Below are positions 31,485 to 43,051 of a stretch of 64,000 nt of DNA, piece by piece (position 1 is the first letter of the stretch; every line of letters starts with the position of its first letter). The stretch spans positions 49,242,029 to 49,306,028 of the forward strand of contig OX579633.1 in assembly GCA_951230915.1 (NCBI GenBank). Direction: 5' to 3'. The notes under the pieces were generated by a model that ran no database searches, was not told the DNA's origin, and saw nothing but the letters and a program-made list of their open reading frames with translations. The translations under genes were made by a program, and so were the position numbers. The DNA is from Antitrichia curtipendula (Eukaryota > Streptophyta > Bryopsida > Hypnales > Leucodontaceae).

Positions 31485-32420
31485 TCCCTAAAGGACCGCC
31501 TGTCCCCTCGGGGGACAATTTGGATCCGCGTAGATTCCTATGACCTCAATTTTTAGTCAACTTTTTTGAGGATGTGTGGTTCTAAGAGAGCTTCAAGGAT
31601 ATATAATTTTATTTCAATCGTTGCCCAGGAGAAAAAGTTATGGCACAATAAGCCAAAAATGGAGGTTGGCGAGTAGTACAAAAGTAATCACAAAAAGAAT
31701 CACAAAAAGTCAAAATAGTGAAAAAAAGTCAAAAAAATAAAATCGTAAAACTATACATTTTTGTTTAAATTTGAAGCTTTGATTCATTCTATTTGGACAA
31801 GTAATGAAAAAGTCACGGACAATCTTATTTTTTGGGGCAATCTAAGCATCTTCTAGAAAAAATAACTTATAGGATTCATTTTTTAGTGCAATTTTTCCAA
31901 TTTTCCAAAAATAATTGTTAGACATGGTAGTATTAGCTTACTAGAACAATCTCACCATTGGGATTATTGTATTTCAATTTCATCTTAGAGCTATTAACGA
32001 TTTAGTTTTTCCTTTAATCTTGAACCTACTTCTACTTCACAATTTTTTAATGAGTAAAAATTTAAGTTTTTTTTCTTTGAAGTGTTTTTCCTAAATTCTC
32101 AACTCAAGTATTCAACATAAAAACTTAGAAAATCAAAATTGATAGTACAAAAAATTTAAGTTAAGAAGATTCAAAGCCAGAAATTCTAGTCAAGCAAGGT
32201 ACAAAAAAACTTGTTTTCTTCACTTTGGATGCAAATATTTTGCAATCTACATGGTCAAAGTTTCTGATATTTCTTGCATACATTCTTATACTAGTCTAAT
32301 ATAAGATCCTATGGTTAGATATGCAAAAGAAAACAATTATCAAAGTTTTTTGCTTTTTGCAATAGAGGTGGCTTTTTTGAGTGTGTTTTGATGGAGAAAA
32401 GGCCTGAACCTGAACCTGTC
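31481..32420 (+). mobile_element. TTAA-family element, right end uncertain
   Basis: The left end TTAATCCCTAAAGGACCG is followed by GTCCCCTCGGGGGACAAT, as in the copy at 34415. The interior has GTTGCCCAGGAGAAAAAGTTATGG and GCAATCTACATGGTCAAAG. Toward the right it reaches GAGAAAAGGCC, but the final CTTTAGGGG-TTAA is lost. Confidence 0.6.
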
Positions 32421-33556
32421 TGTCTGGGATTATTTTTAACTTAACTTCGTTTTGTCAGTGTCTCCCTGATGATGTCGTAATGTACCGTACATACCGAAAA
32501 ACTTGAAGTAGAATGTACAGTCCTGGTACTTGTAATAAATGGGAAAGGACCTTTCCAAGGGAGGGCGTCGGTCCAGGCTGGAACACCAAAACAGACAGGG
32601 ACGCAATTTGGGGCTCCATACACCAATCAGATTTCGGCAATGGTAATTGGATTCAAAGACTAAATTAACCAGAGCAAGGCCTGGGGAGAATTTAAAGATA
32701 AAATAAAATAAAACAAATAAAACGAACTGAGTTTGAAATTAAGGTAAACATGCCTATTTATTGAGCAGATTTGCTATATCCAGGTACCTCGGGGAAGCTG
32801 AACTCATGTATTTTTCAGAAATTGAGAACTTTGAGAGAAGACATTTGCAAATAGAATCAAGACATTCCGACAAGAAATGAATTTTCTGTGATTTTCTAAA
32901 GTTTTGTTGGGATGGAATCGGTGAAGCGTGATTGGGTAGCCACCCATGCTAAACCCCACGGTGATGTGTCCCTTCCCCAAGTGCATTGTCATGGTGCTAA
33001 AGGGGTGCTAAGATTGTGGTGATGGGTATGGTAGAACCACCTATACCTAATCACTTAAGCTCATGTGGCGTAGATGGTGAGCAATTGAATGCGATGGAGT
33101 TTTTTCCCGTGTTGGAAGATAGAAAATACTAAGATTGCAAAATTTTCAGAATTTTTTTTGCAAAACTGAAATTTCTGTGAATTTTGGGAGCCAACAAGTG
33201 TTTTGAACCAATTTCCAATCACTAGAGTCTTCCAATTCCGATCACTCAAGAACTAGCTTCCTACTATTTATTTTCTTGTTTTTTTTTTTGCATACTTTAG
33301 GACATGTGTCATGATCTTACTAGTTCCAAAGTTAAAAAAGAGTAAAATACACATTACAAGCCTTGATTGGAAATAGAGGCACTATTGGTTGGGAATTGGT
33401 CCCTGGTTGGAAATGGATGGTCCTACCATACTAAGTAATTGATGCAAATGGGAGGGTTCAATAGGTGTCATAATTGGGTTGTTCTACCTTATTAACCTTA
33501 TCCTTTTATCATTGAAAGGTCCTTGGGGTCACATTATAGGAACCGTATTTAAGAGT
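32421..33556. other. Intergenic DNA, no gene supported
   Basis: Short minus-strand frames at 32441-32640, 32804-32992 and 33061-33249 have no recognisable domain. The stretch 32440-32660 is less AT-rich and could be a gene or transposon scrap, but nothing identifies it. Confidence 0.45.
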
Positions 33557-33698
33557 CGGGGTTGTATAGACGTCCAAACATCCGCGGACGCGAGGTCCCT
33601 AGACATCTTGTGACAAACGGACCTCAGAGTCCACTGGGCCCACCCGTCCAATAAGCTAGACGCGATTTTGAACTGGACGTTGAAATTTGTCAATCCTA
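33557..33698. mobile_element. 142-bp hAT-type MITE, possible relative of the giant hAT
   Basis: The flanks are TTAAGAGT (33549-33556) and TTAAAAGT (33699-33706), seven of eight matching. The ends CGGGGTTGTA and (reverse complement) TAGGATTGAC each match CAGGGTTGTC at 7-8 of 10 positions. The interior is GC-rich and contains GGACG/CGTCC words (GACGTCC, GCGGACG, CCGTCC, CTGGACG) like the giant element's subterminal regions. Confidence 0.55.
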
Positions 33699-33706
33699 TT
33701 AAAAGT

Positions 33707-34414
33707 TAATCTTATAACTCTTCAATTGTCGTTTAATATATGAATTGTAATATATAGTTACTTGGGTACTATCATGATCATTAATTTACATTGCATTGAA
33801 AAGTATTTGGTCAATATTTTTTTGAACAAATACTGCCAAATTCATAATATGGTGTACGATTGCAAAGGGCTTTCAAATCCTTCAAGGGTTAAGGCTACCC
33901 CCTAAGAGCCTAGGGAACAATTGGCAAATCAATCACACACAAAAAAAACCCACTCATAGAGGCCTTTGCGATAAGAGTAAAATAAATTTTGAACTTTTAT
34001 TATTACATTTCACCAAATCCATGCAAGGGAGGGATAGGAATTCACCAATTTTTTCTTATCATAGTATACCAAACATGGAACACAAATAGAAAAATGTAAT
34101 TAAAAATAATATAAATTGGTGTTTTTAATTTATAGATGATCGCCACATGAACAACATGGCTGGGAGGTAGAAATTGCCTTGTTGAGGAGGGGGAATGTAG
34201 ATTTAGAACATCAAAGGTACAATCAAATTGGGCTTGACAAAAAAAAACTTCAATTTCACAAGCTTTTTGTTGTGTGCCCATCTTGACATGAACTAATTTA
34301 GTTCATTGCATAAAAATTATGAAGCATTAAGTGATTGAGTTGAGTTTCTCAAAAGTAGGCAAAATTCACTTTTACATTATGGTTGAATGAACTCTATTAA
34401 TTTCATATTGCTAT
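33707..34414. other. Intergenic DNA, nothing recognised
   Basis: AT-rich sequence. The minus-strand frame 34042-34281 has no recognisable domain. Confidence 0.5.
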
Positions 34415-35370
34415 TTAACCCCTAAAAGTCCATTGTCCCTTCGGGGGACAAATGCGTTTTTGGGCAGGTACCTACGGGCTGCAATTTTCTCCTGATTTTT
34501 TGAAACTTTTTTTGGAGGTAGAAAAGTTGATTAGCTACATGGGAATATAATTTTTTTCACAACCGGTGCCCGGTAACAAAAGTTATGACCAAATAAGCTC
34601 AAAACAGGGGACGGGGGGCAGCACGGGCAACAAAAAAAATTTGCACTTTTTTATTTTTTATTTATTTTTCATTTATTTTTTAGTATTTTTTTCTTATAGA
34701 TTATATTTTTGTCTATCTGGAAAGCTTCGATTCATTTCATTTGGATTTGTTATGAGAAAGTTATGGACATTCTTGATTTTCGGGCAGTTAGAGCATCTTT
34801 TTGAAAAAAAAACCCTTGTAAGATTCATTTCTAAATGCAATTTTTCAAATTTTTCAATTTTTTTTTTTTGGCATGGTTTAGTTTACTTGCTAGAACAATC
34901 TCACCATAGGGATTAGTGCATTTTAATTCCATCTAAAATATATGAATACTTTAGATTTTCCTTCTATCTCGTACCTACTTCTCCTTAACAATTTTTTTAA
35001 TAATGAAAATTATGTTTTTTTTATTTGTTTTTTTTAAATTAGACTCTCAAATCAATTCTCCACTATAAAGGTTTAAATCTCAAAACTCTGTAGTGCAAAA
35101 ATTTTAAGTTAAAAATGTTCAAAGTCAAAAAATCCAGTCCCACAATGTGCTGAAAAATTTGTTTTTTTCACTTTAAACGTAGATATCTTGCAATCTGTAC
35201 GGTCAAGAATTCTGAAATTTTTTCCACACATTCTCATACTAGTTAGGTGTAAGGTCCTATGGTTAGATGTGCAAAAAAAACATTTTTAATTTTATTTCAC
35301 TCTTTGCTAAAAAAGTGGCAGTTTTGGGTGTTTTTTGGCAGAAAAAAGGCCTTGGGCCTTTAGGGGTTAA
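34415..35370 (+). mobile_element. TTAA-family element, best-preserved CCCCTAAAG copy
   Basis: TTAA at 34415-34418 and 35367-35370. The left end TTAACCCCTAAAAGTCC and the reverse complement of the right end, TTAACCCCTAAAGGCCC, match apart from a one-base length difference. It has no transposase, so it is non-autonomous. TTAA duplication with CCC-starting ends is typical of piggyBac; Sola2/Sola3 elements also use TTAA. Confidence 0.8.
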
Positions 35371-36934
35371 GCTTTTGGAAACATTTTGGATATAAATATT
35401 AATTGTTGCCTCTTCTGAGGTGGGTTAAACATCACAATTTAGGGTTTGTATGTTGAAAGTATGCTCGAAGGTTTAATTGTGATGTTTATGAATAAACCAA
35501 CCAATACTTTTAGTTCTCTATAATGAATTGTTTTTTAACTTTTTTAACTTTTAAATAAATGAAAAAACAAAAATAATCAAACAAAGAGTCTAAATGATTT
35601 ATGAATACAGATTCAAGAATAAGTCATCTTATAGTATCCATCAATTCTCCCTTTTATTATTCATGATCATTTTGATTGTCAAAACTCTAAACAATGCAAG
35701 AATTCCATTCTCAACTCCCAACTCCATTAGAGTCAATAAGGTTGAAGGGTCATATACACACGGTGTGCAAACACAAACCTAATAAATATCTTACTTTTTC
35801 AAGCTTTCTACCTTTGAAGAAGGGTGACTGAAGGTGAATTAGGCTTATTCCACTTTAAAGTTGAAGCAAGGGTGAGTACCAACAATTTAGGAATTTGGCA
35901 TGCTCTGTCATGTGTTCTATAGTGTTAAGCTTGGGATAGATGGCATGATTATAGTGCCATGAACAATAATTAAAAATTCCAGTGTCTAGCACCAAAAGAA
36001 ATGTCATCTTGATTAAGAGAGTCTTTTAGCTCTATAATTCAAAGACTTAACAAAGGGGCCCAACCATCCAATGCTAAACGTTACAATTGAGTATTGTACA
36101 AAAAAATTGAATGTGTACAATGGATAATAATTTTAAATTTTAATATTTTATTACTATTAGGGCAAAGTTTAAGCATTGTAAATTTTATAATGTTCCTCCA
36201 ATAATTTATGTTCCATTAGTAGCATAGTCAAACCATCTAAACTTGCAATGATTTGCTTACTAGATCATATGCTATGGTATTACAAAATAAACTAAAATAC
36301 TAACATCATCAATTACCTTCAAAGTCATTAGAGTGTGAGAAAAAAGGGTCGTTTATTGTAAACCAAGAAGGATGAGCAAAGGCAAGCGGAAGCAAAATAA
36401 ATGATTTTGCTTCCACTTCCCCTCATGATGTGCAAAGGAGCCTTGAAAGTGTGCTAATAATACTGCCATTCTCTTCAAATTGCTCCTGCATAAGAAATTG
36501 AGGAATGTAAATTTCACATTCAAGTTAGTAAACAATATTGGGATGATTCCACTAATGTTGCCATACAAGTGTAAATAGCAAGTACAATCTTATCTTATAA
36601 ATATTGTTGTAATAGCTACTTTGAAGTGTTAAAATGGTACCTCTATAGGCAACTATATAACATGGTCTGTATATCGGAAAGTTTAGTTGATCAATTGGAA
36701 GGATGTAAAATCGATGTAAGATGCATTGTATTTGTTCTGTAGACTATTTTTGTAATTAAGTCATAAAAAATTATTGTTCAAAAATTGAATGATGGTAGAA
36801 GAATGTGAGGAAAAGCTAGTGTTATGAAATGTGAATTCATTATTAAACTATGTGTATTCATCTTTTATCCCTAAGTCAAAAATTGACTTACGAATAATCA
36901 AGACTTCATGTATCTACACATTTTCAAGATTGAT
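35371..36934. other. Intergenic DNA, nothing recognised
   Basis: AT-rich. Short frames at 35594-35782 and 36353-36568 (minus) lack recognisable domains. Confidence 0.5.
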
Positions 36935-37749
36935 TAACCCTTGAAGTCCCAAGAGTTGTTTTTTGTTTTTGTTTTTGTTTTATTGGGGGGGGGGGCTAAA
37001 GTTTGGGCAAGTTCCTATGATCTCAATTTTTGGCATCATTAAATTTTTTTTTTACAAGATAGGAAAACTAATAAGCTATTGGGGAATACAATTTTTATTT
37101 CTTATATATTATCCTTTTTTCTATGTGAAAAGATTTGATTCAATCCATTTGGACAAGTGATATTAAAATTATGGAGCATCTTCTTTTATAGGAAGTCTTA
37201 GCAAATTATTGAGAAAATAATGAATTGGAGCTCAATTTCCATCATTTTTTTGAAAAGAAGGTTCCACATGGTTTATTTTGTTTTCTAGAACAATCTCACA
37301 ATTGGAATTAGTGTGTTTCAATTTCATCATAAACCTATTAACAATTTAGATTTTCCTTTTATCTCATATCTACTTGAGCTTAACAAATTTTTAAAGAATG
37401 AAAATCAAAGGGAAGGTGAATTTTTTTCTTCAACTCTTTAGTCAATTTTTCAACATAAAAAAATTTAGATTCAAGATCTTTAATACAAAAAAATTTAAGC
37501 TAATGGAATTCAAAGCCTTATACTTGGTCAACTAGATGCAATGTTATTTGTTTTCTTCACTTTAAACTTTTATATCTTGTAAATCAATACAATCAAAGTT
37601 TCTAAAATTTATTATAGAAATTCTCATACTAATTTAACATAAGATTGTACAATTGGAAAATAAATGTTTAAAATTTTTGCTCTTTGTATCGAAAATGGCA
37701 TTTTTGAGTGGTTTAAAAAAATAGACGACCTTGATACTTCAAGGATTGA
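36935..37749 (+). mobile_element. TTAA-family element, 815 bp
   Basis: The left end TTAACCCTTGAAGTCCCAAG and the reverse complement of the right end (TCAATCCTTGAAGTATCAAG) match at 16 of 20 positions. The right TTAA has become TTGA. A run of G lies near 36985. The interior blocks are those of the family. Confidence 0.65.
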
Positions 37750-38566
37750 AGACATATGTTTGAGAATGAATAATTTTGCTTTATTATCAAAAAAAATTTA
37801 CATCACTCAATAATGCTCCAAAGTCAAAAATTGGATAACTTTGCAGTAATCGGTTGTAGGACAAAAATGATATTTTTCACCCAAATTCTAAAGGGAGTTG
37901 CTTGAACAAATTTAGAACTAATGATGTTGGAAAATAAACACCAAAAATTGTCGTTTAGTAAGTTTTGAAAATTTGAACCTCCTTCATCTTTATTTGAGTT
38001 CTAGCCAAAAAAATTATATTTTTTGAATTTGAGCCAAATTAATGAAATAAATTTCTAAAGCCAATTTTCTATTTTAATTTGGAGATTTGAAAAATTCCTA
38101 AAATTAAATTTTTTATTGCCATTTACACTTAGGTTAGTAACAATGAAAAAATCAACAATTTTATTATAGAATAACTAACTTTTTTCGTTTATACCATGAT
38201 GTTTTACACTATAAAATACAACTATGGTAAAGTTTTTAAATATTCTTAAGTTTATTTTGTATTTGATATGAATTTTCTTTGTGTTTTCTTTGATACTCAA
38301 AATAATTTCAAGTTTTCATCAAAAAAATATTAAAATGTATAGATTAAACAAGGCATGTGATTTATTACCAAAACAAAATAAAAAAGTCATCAAATGGAAG
38401 AATACAAAGTAGAAAATTTTGAAGTTTATTTATTTTTGTCATGGGATCATCCTTTAGGAATTATAAAAATTCACTATCGAGTATACATAGTACGTCTTTG
38501 AGACTTCACACTAAAGCAACTGCACCTATAATTGTCCAAATAAGCATTTGAGCACTATTCCTATTA
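37750..38566. other. Intergenic DNA, nothing recognised
   Basis: Very AT-rich with no open frame or paired ends seen. Confidence 0.5.
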
Positions 38567-39360
38567 TTAACCCCTAAAGTCTCATTGTACTTACAGAGAT
38601 AAAATGGGACTGTGAGTAGGCTTGTACAGTCTCAATACTCATTGTGGTTTTCTAAATTTTTTTTGTAAAGCTAGGAAAATACATTAGCTTTCTAGAAATA
38701 TATAATTTTATTTCAATTGCTACTCAAGAGCAAAAATTTATGGTACAAAAAGCTAAAAACATGTGTTGGTAAGCAACACTAAAAAATCACAAAAATTCAA
38801 AACATAACTTTAAAATTTTATTTTCTAAAATACCATATTTTTGTCTAAATGTAAAGCTTTGATTCATTTTGTTTAAACTAATGATGAAAAAGTTATGAAC
38901 AATCTTGTTTGTTGGGCAATCTAAGCATCTTCTTAAAAACAAAATTTATATGATTCACTTTTAAATGCTATTTTCACAATTTTTCAAAAAACATTGTTTG
39001 ATATGGTTAAATTTGTTTGCTAGAACAATCTCACCACTAGAATTATTGTATTTCAATTCCATTTTAGAGCTATTAATGATTTAGTTTTTTATTCAATTTT
39101 GGACCTACTTCTACTTAACAATTTTTTAAAGGAAAAAAATCAAGTGAGTGTATTTTTTGTAATTTTGAATTACAATTCAATCTTCAACTAAAAAATTTAA
39201 TTCAAAGTTCGTAGTGCAAAAGAATTCCGCAAATGGTGGTCAAAGTCATCTGAAACTGTAGGTCAATGTTCAAATTTTTTTCTTCTAGTTGTAGGTGCTA
39301 ATATCTTCTAATCTATATGGTCAAACTTCATAAAAACGTTACTACATAATATAAGACAAG
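38567..39360 (+). mobile_element. TTAA-family element, right end truncated
   Basis: The left end TTAACCCCTAAAGTCTCATTG is intact (38567). The interior follows the family order to 'ctaatatcttctaatctatatggtcaaac' (39300) and then runs directly into the next element at 39361, with no right terminus of its own. Confidence 0.6.
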
Positions 39361-40286
39361 TTACCCCCTAAAGGACCAAGTTGTGTTTTTTTGCAATATA
39401 GAAGTTTTGGGCAAGTATGTGTGATTGGAGATTTCCATGTTCTTGGTCAAAACTTTAATAGGGGTGTGGACAAGGAATATCTTTCATGTGCACTAAAATC
39501 CAGGACATTTGGAAATATGAGTCAAAAGTTATGGCCTAATATGTACTTTGATTTTCAACTTGGGCAGTTTGAGCAAATATTTAAAATTTGCTTTTTTCAT
39601 AAACAAATTTTTTTAAATTTTTTTTCTAGATTTATATATACATAGAAAACTTCGAATCATTCCATTTTGATCAATGAGTCAAAAGTTATGAGGAATTTTA
39701 GTTTGCGAGCAGTTATGGAATCTCTACTCTAAAATAAACTTTGAAGTCCTTTACTTAGTTCAATTTTCAATATTTTGGGAAAGAAATAAAACCACAAGAT
39801 GTAGATTGTTCATTACAACCTTGCAACCATTGGGATTGTCATTTTTCAATTCCACAATAAGATTGTTAATAATTTAATATTTTGAATCATTCTCTATATC
39901 TTTCTATTTACTATTTTAATCCTATATGTTGTACAATTCCAAATGATGTGAAATTTTTTAAGCATGTAGCCAACTTGTTTAGAAAAAAGAATTCAAAGAA
40001 GAACCACCATTTTGGACATTTTTTCATAGAAAAGTGAGCTTGTGAAGTGCAGCTGCCCTATTTTTTGCACAACCGAAAAAAAATGATTTTAGTGATTTTG
40101 AATGCTTATATCTTGCAATCCACATGGTGAAAATTTCTGAAATTTTTACCACATGTTCTCAAGTCAGCATAATACAAGATCCTATGGTTGTATGTGTCAA
40201 AAAAAACTTTTTTTCAAAAATTTGGTACTTGTACTAGAAATGGAGCGTTTTGGGTGAAAACATAGTCATGGAACTTAAGGTGTTAA
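39361..40286 (+). mobile_element. TTAA-family element, 926 bp, subfamily shared with 4220-4949
   Basis: The left end is TTACCCCCTAAAGGACC and the right end GGAACTTAAGGTGTTAA (TTAA at 40283-40286). The interior includes 'gcagttatggaatctctactc', shared with 4380. The frame 39391-39645 is not convincing as a gene. Confidence 0.6.
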
Positions 40287-43051
40287 AGTTTGCGCAAAAA
40301 TAAAGGTAGTTCTTCAATAATAGATTAAAAAGCCGTGAAATAGACTATTTGCAACTAGATTCAAAGGCTATTTCTTTACACATATGTATATGACATACTT
40401 CTTAACTACATGAGGTTGGGGTAAATTTTCCAATTTACATATTTCTTGCATTTGCATCATTTGAAAATTACAAATTATTTCATCTTTAGCTTTTTATTAT
40501 CCTTTGAGCATTCCAACATCCATATTTTGAATGATGAACAAAATAAATGGGGGAGAGAGAAGATAATAGGACGAAATAAGAAGTTTTGTCCAACTACCTT
40601 GTCATCCATCTAAAACAATTATTGAATCTTTTAAAAAGTAACCTTTCTTGGTGATCAATTTGATGAAATTGACATAAATACTATATTTGTACAAAGAAAT
40701 AAGAAAAAGTGTACCAAAAATCTAAGTAATGGTTCATGTCAAGTTAAAGGATAAATGACAATATTTTACCTTACTGAAGGATATTTTCATAGCTCTATGC
40801 CATTTCAACTTCAAAAATTCATAACTAATTTCACTAGAGTCCAAAAAAAAGGAAGAAGGTGGATGAGATGCAACATCAATACATCTTTCAAGGAATTTTA
40901 CTTGGAAGACATTTTGAAATAAGGTGGGTATACTCAAAATCACACCTTGCTCAAAACCGCCATCATCACCATGTGTACATCTCCAAAATCAATATGTATA
41001 TCTAATGAAGAAAGGATTTTAGCTCAATGTTTTAGCTTGGAGCTTGCTAACGTCCACAAGACTCTGTTTCTATTTGGGCCAAGTTCAATAAGATTTGGCT
41101 TAAATCACCGGTACTCGCTTATAGGATTGGCAATAGTATTATTTGGAACAAGAAGGATCCTCCCTCTTGCCTTTTTCAATTAGGTTGCTTATTATCTTGG
41201 TTTGGTTCTTTATGCTTTTATCTCTTCATTGTCCAGACTCTTCTACTTGGCCGCCTTGTATCTTGGCTTCTTGTTCTATTGTGATGGTTCTTTCTATTTG
41301 TTCAAATAAATAAATAAATTTAGAACACCTACCCAAAAAAAACTTTGACCCTTCATAACTTTTGCTTACAATATCCACATGTGACATGCTTTGGTGCATT
41401 GAAACCTCCTTTCACTTTTGTTACTTCTTCCACCTACTTGTCTGCTCACTTGCAATAGAGGGGGCCTTCGCTTGCATAAAAACAAAAACAAACTCTCACT
41501 CACCAACAAAAAAATAAGAAAAGTCGACCAGTAGCAAAAAGTGGCCTTTGTCCAAACACTGGTGGAAGATCGAAAATGTTGAGGCACTTAAGACACACTG
41601 TTAGGCCCAATCTTCAAACCGAGCTAGATTTCTCCATAACAGTGTGAAATCAGGGTACGTCGAATTCGCTGCGATTAATGCAACCCATAATTAATGCACT
41701 TTTGGAGTCATATCACACACAGTGCACCCTGGCAACAAGCGTTGGGAACTTATGAACGCGAGTAGAATCCCATGAGTACAAGTGTAAGGGAACTCCATTA
41801 GTTTATTATGCAGCTGTTGTGCTGCAGCAACCGACGTCAGTCAATGCGTAGAATGCTCTCCCCCCTGGCAGTGGCCCAGTTGAATACCATTAATGAAAGC
41901 GCAGGAGTGGCAGGAGACGGGTCAAGTCCGTATGACACTTGGCAGTCGGCACCCACAACAGGCAAAGCCGATTAAAGAAATACATATATAGGCACCATGT
42001 CTAAGTGATCAATGTAATAAATTACATGCACGTCTTCCTCAGTCAGTCAGTCAACCTTGGAAGCCTCTGCCGTCACTCTTCTCATATATTAGCATTGCAA
42101 CATCAGCGTACGCCATCACTCCTGAATTGTACAGAAAAATGTTTAAAATATGCATAGAGATTTGTACTAGAAATGTAAAAATATGAACACATCTGCAGCG
42201 CCGGGAATTCAGGATGAGATCGAGACATCTAAGTTGGATAACAGTTCGATTCAATCATCAACATTCCTAAGCGCACTAAGTTACACACTGTTAAGTTAAC
42301 GCAGTTCGTGTCCATGCACACGAAAGCCTCGGACATCAACAGTGAGGGACGAACGAACTGAATCCATGCAATAAAATCGCCACCAGACGTGATACAATCC
42401 CGTTCCAAGCAGCAATAAAATGCAATGACAAGCTTGTATTAACAAAGGGGGTCCCAAAATAGACAAAGCTGTCAAGGCCAGGATCGGATGACGAAGCAAT
42501 TGGTTGAAATGCTACAAGGAATGAGAGAGGCGACGCCGGAAGTCAGTCAATACCCGAACCACTACCCGTCGTGCGTGGCGAAGCCCGATGTGCAGGAAAG
42601 CTAGAAAAAATGACCAGCAAACTTGCATTGACAGAAAGTGGAGAGCAGAAGAAGAAGCTACAAACACACGCAGTAAGGGCCATCAGGGGTGGTTCGCTCT
42701 TGACTCATTTCCTACGTCGCCTCGACGATGTGAAGTATGTATATCCGATTTGCAATTGCAGGCCAGGTCCACAAAGTAAAAATGGCGTTTTTTTCTGATC
42801 GATCATCGGTCGACATCACCAGATCCATGTGAGAAACCATTCCTTCCTGAGGAGCGCTCAAGACCGCGCTCAATGTGAGATAAACACACAGTCTTGAAGG
42901 CTCCTCAAATGCAAGCATGCTCACCCAAACCCTAAACCCTCGGGAGTGATCCGTGATGCACAGACTGTTGTGGTGGAGTGGACCAGCTGCAGAGGGACTG
43001 CAGAGGAATTGGTTTTGGAGAACAGTCGGTTGTGGGAATTGGGTCTTCAAG
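40287..43051. other. Intergenic DNA grading into the HD-Zip 3' flank
   Basis: No gene is supported. Around 41080-41330, text that reads like a LINE tail ends in (AAAT)3. From about 41580 the base composition rises and the repeats stop. The last several hundred bp before 43052 are likely the HD-Zip 3' untranslated region. A minus-strand AATAAA occurs near 41802, rather distant. Frames such as 42712-43059 (minus) are not recognised. Confidence 0.45.

Noticed and set aside
41040..41330. LINE 3' end
   Set aside because: Protein-like text and an (AAAT)n tail were noticed, but no reverse transcriptase or endonuclease motif could be found, so it is not listed as a feature.
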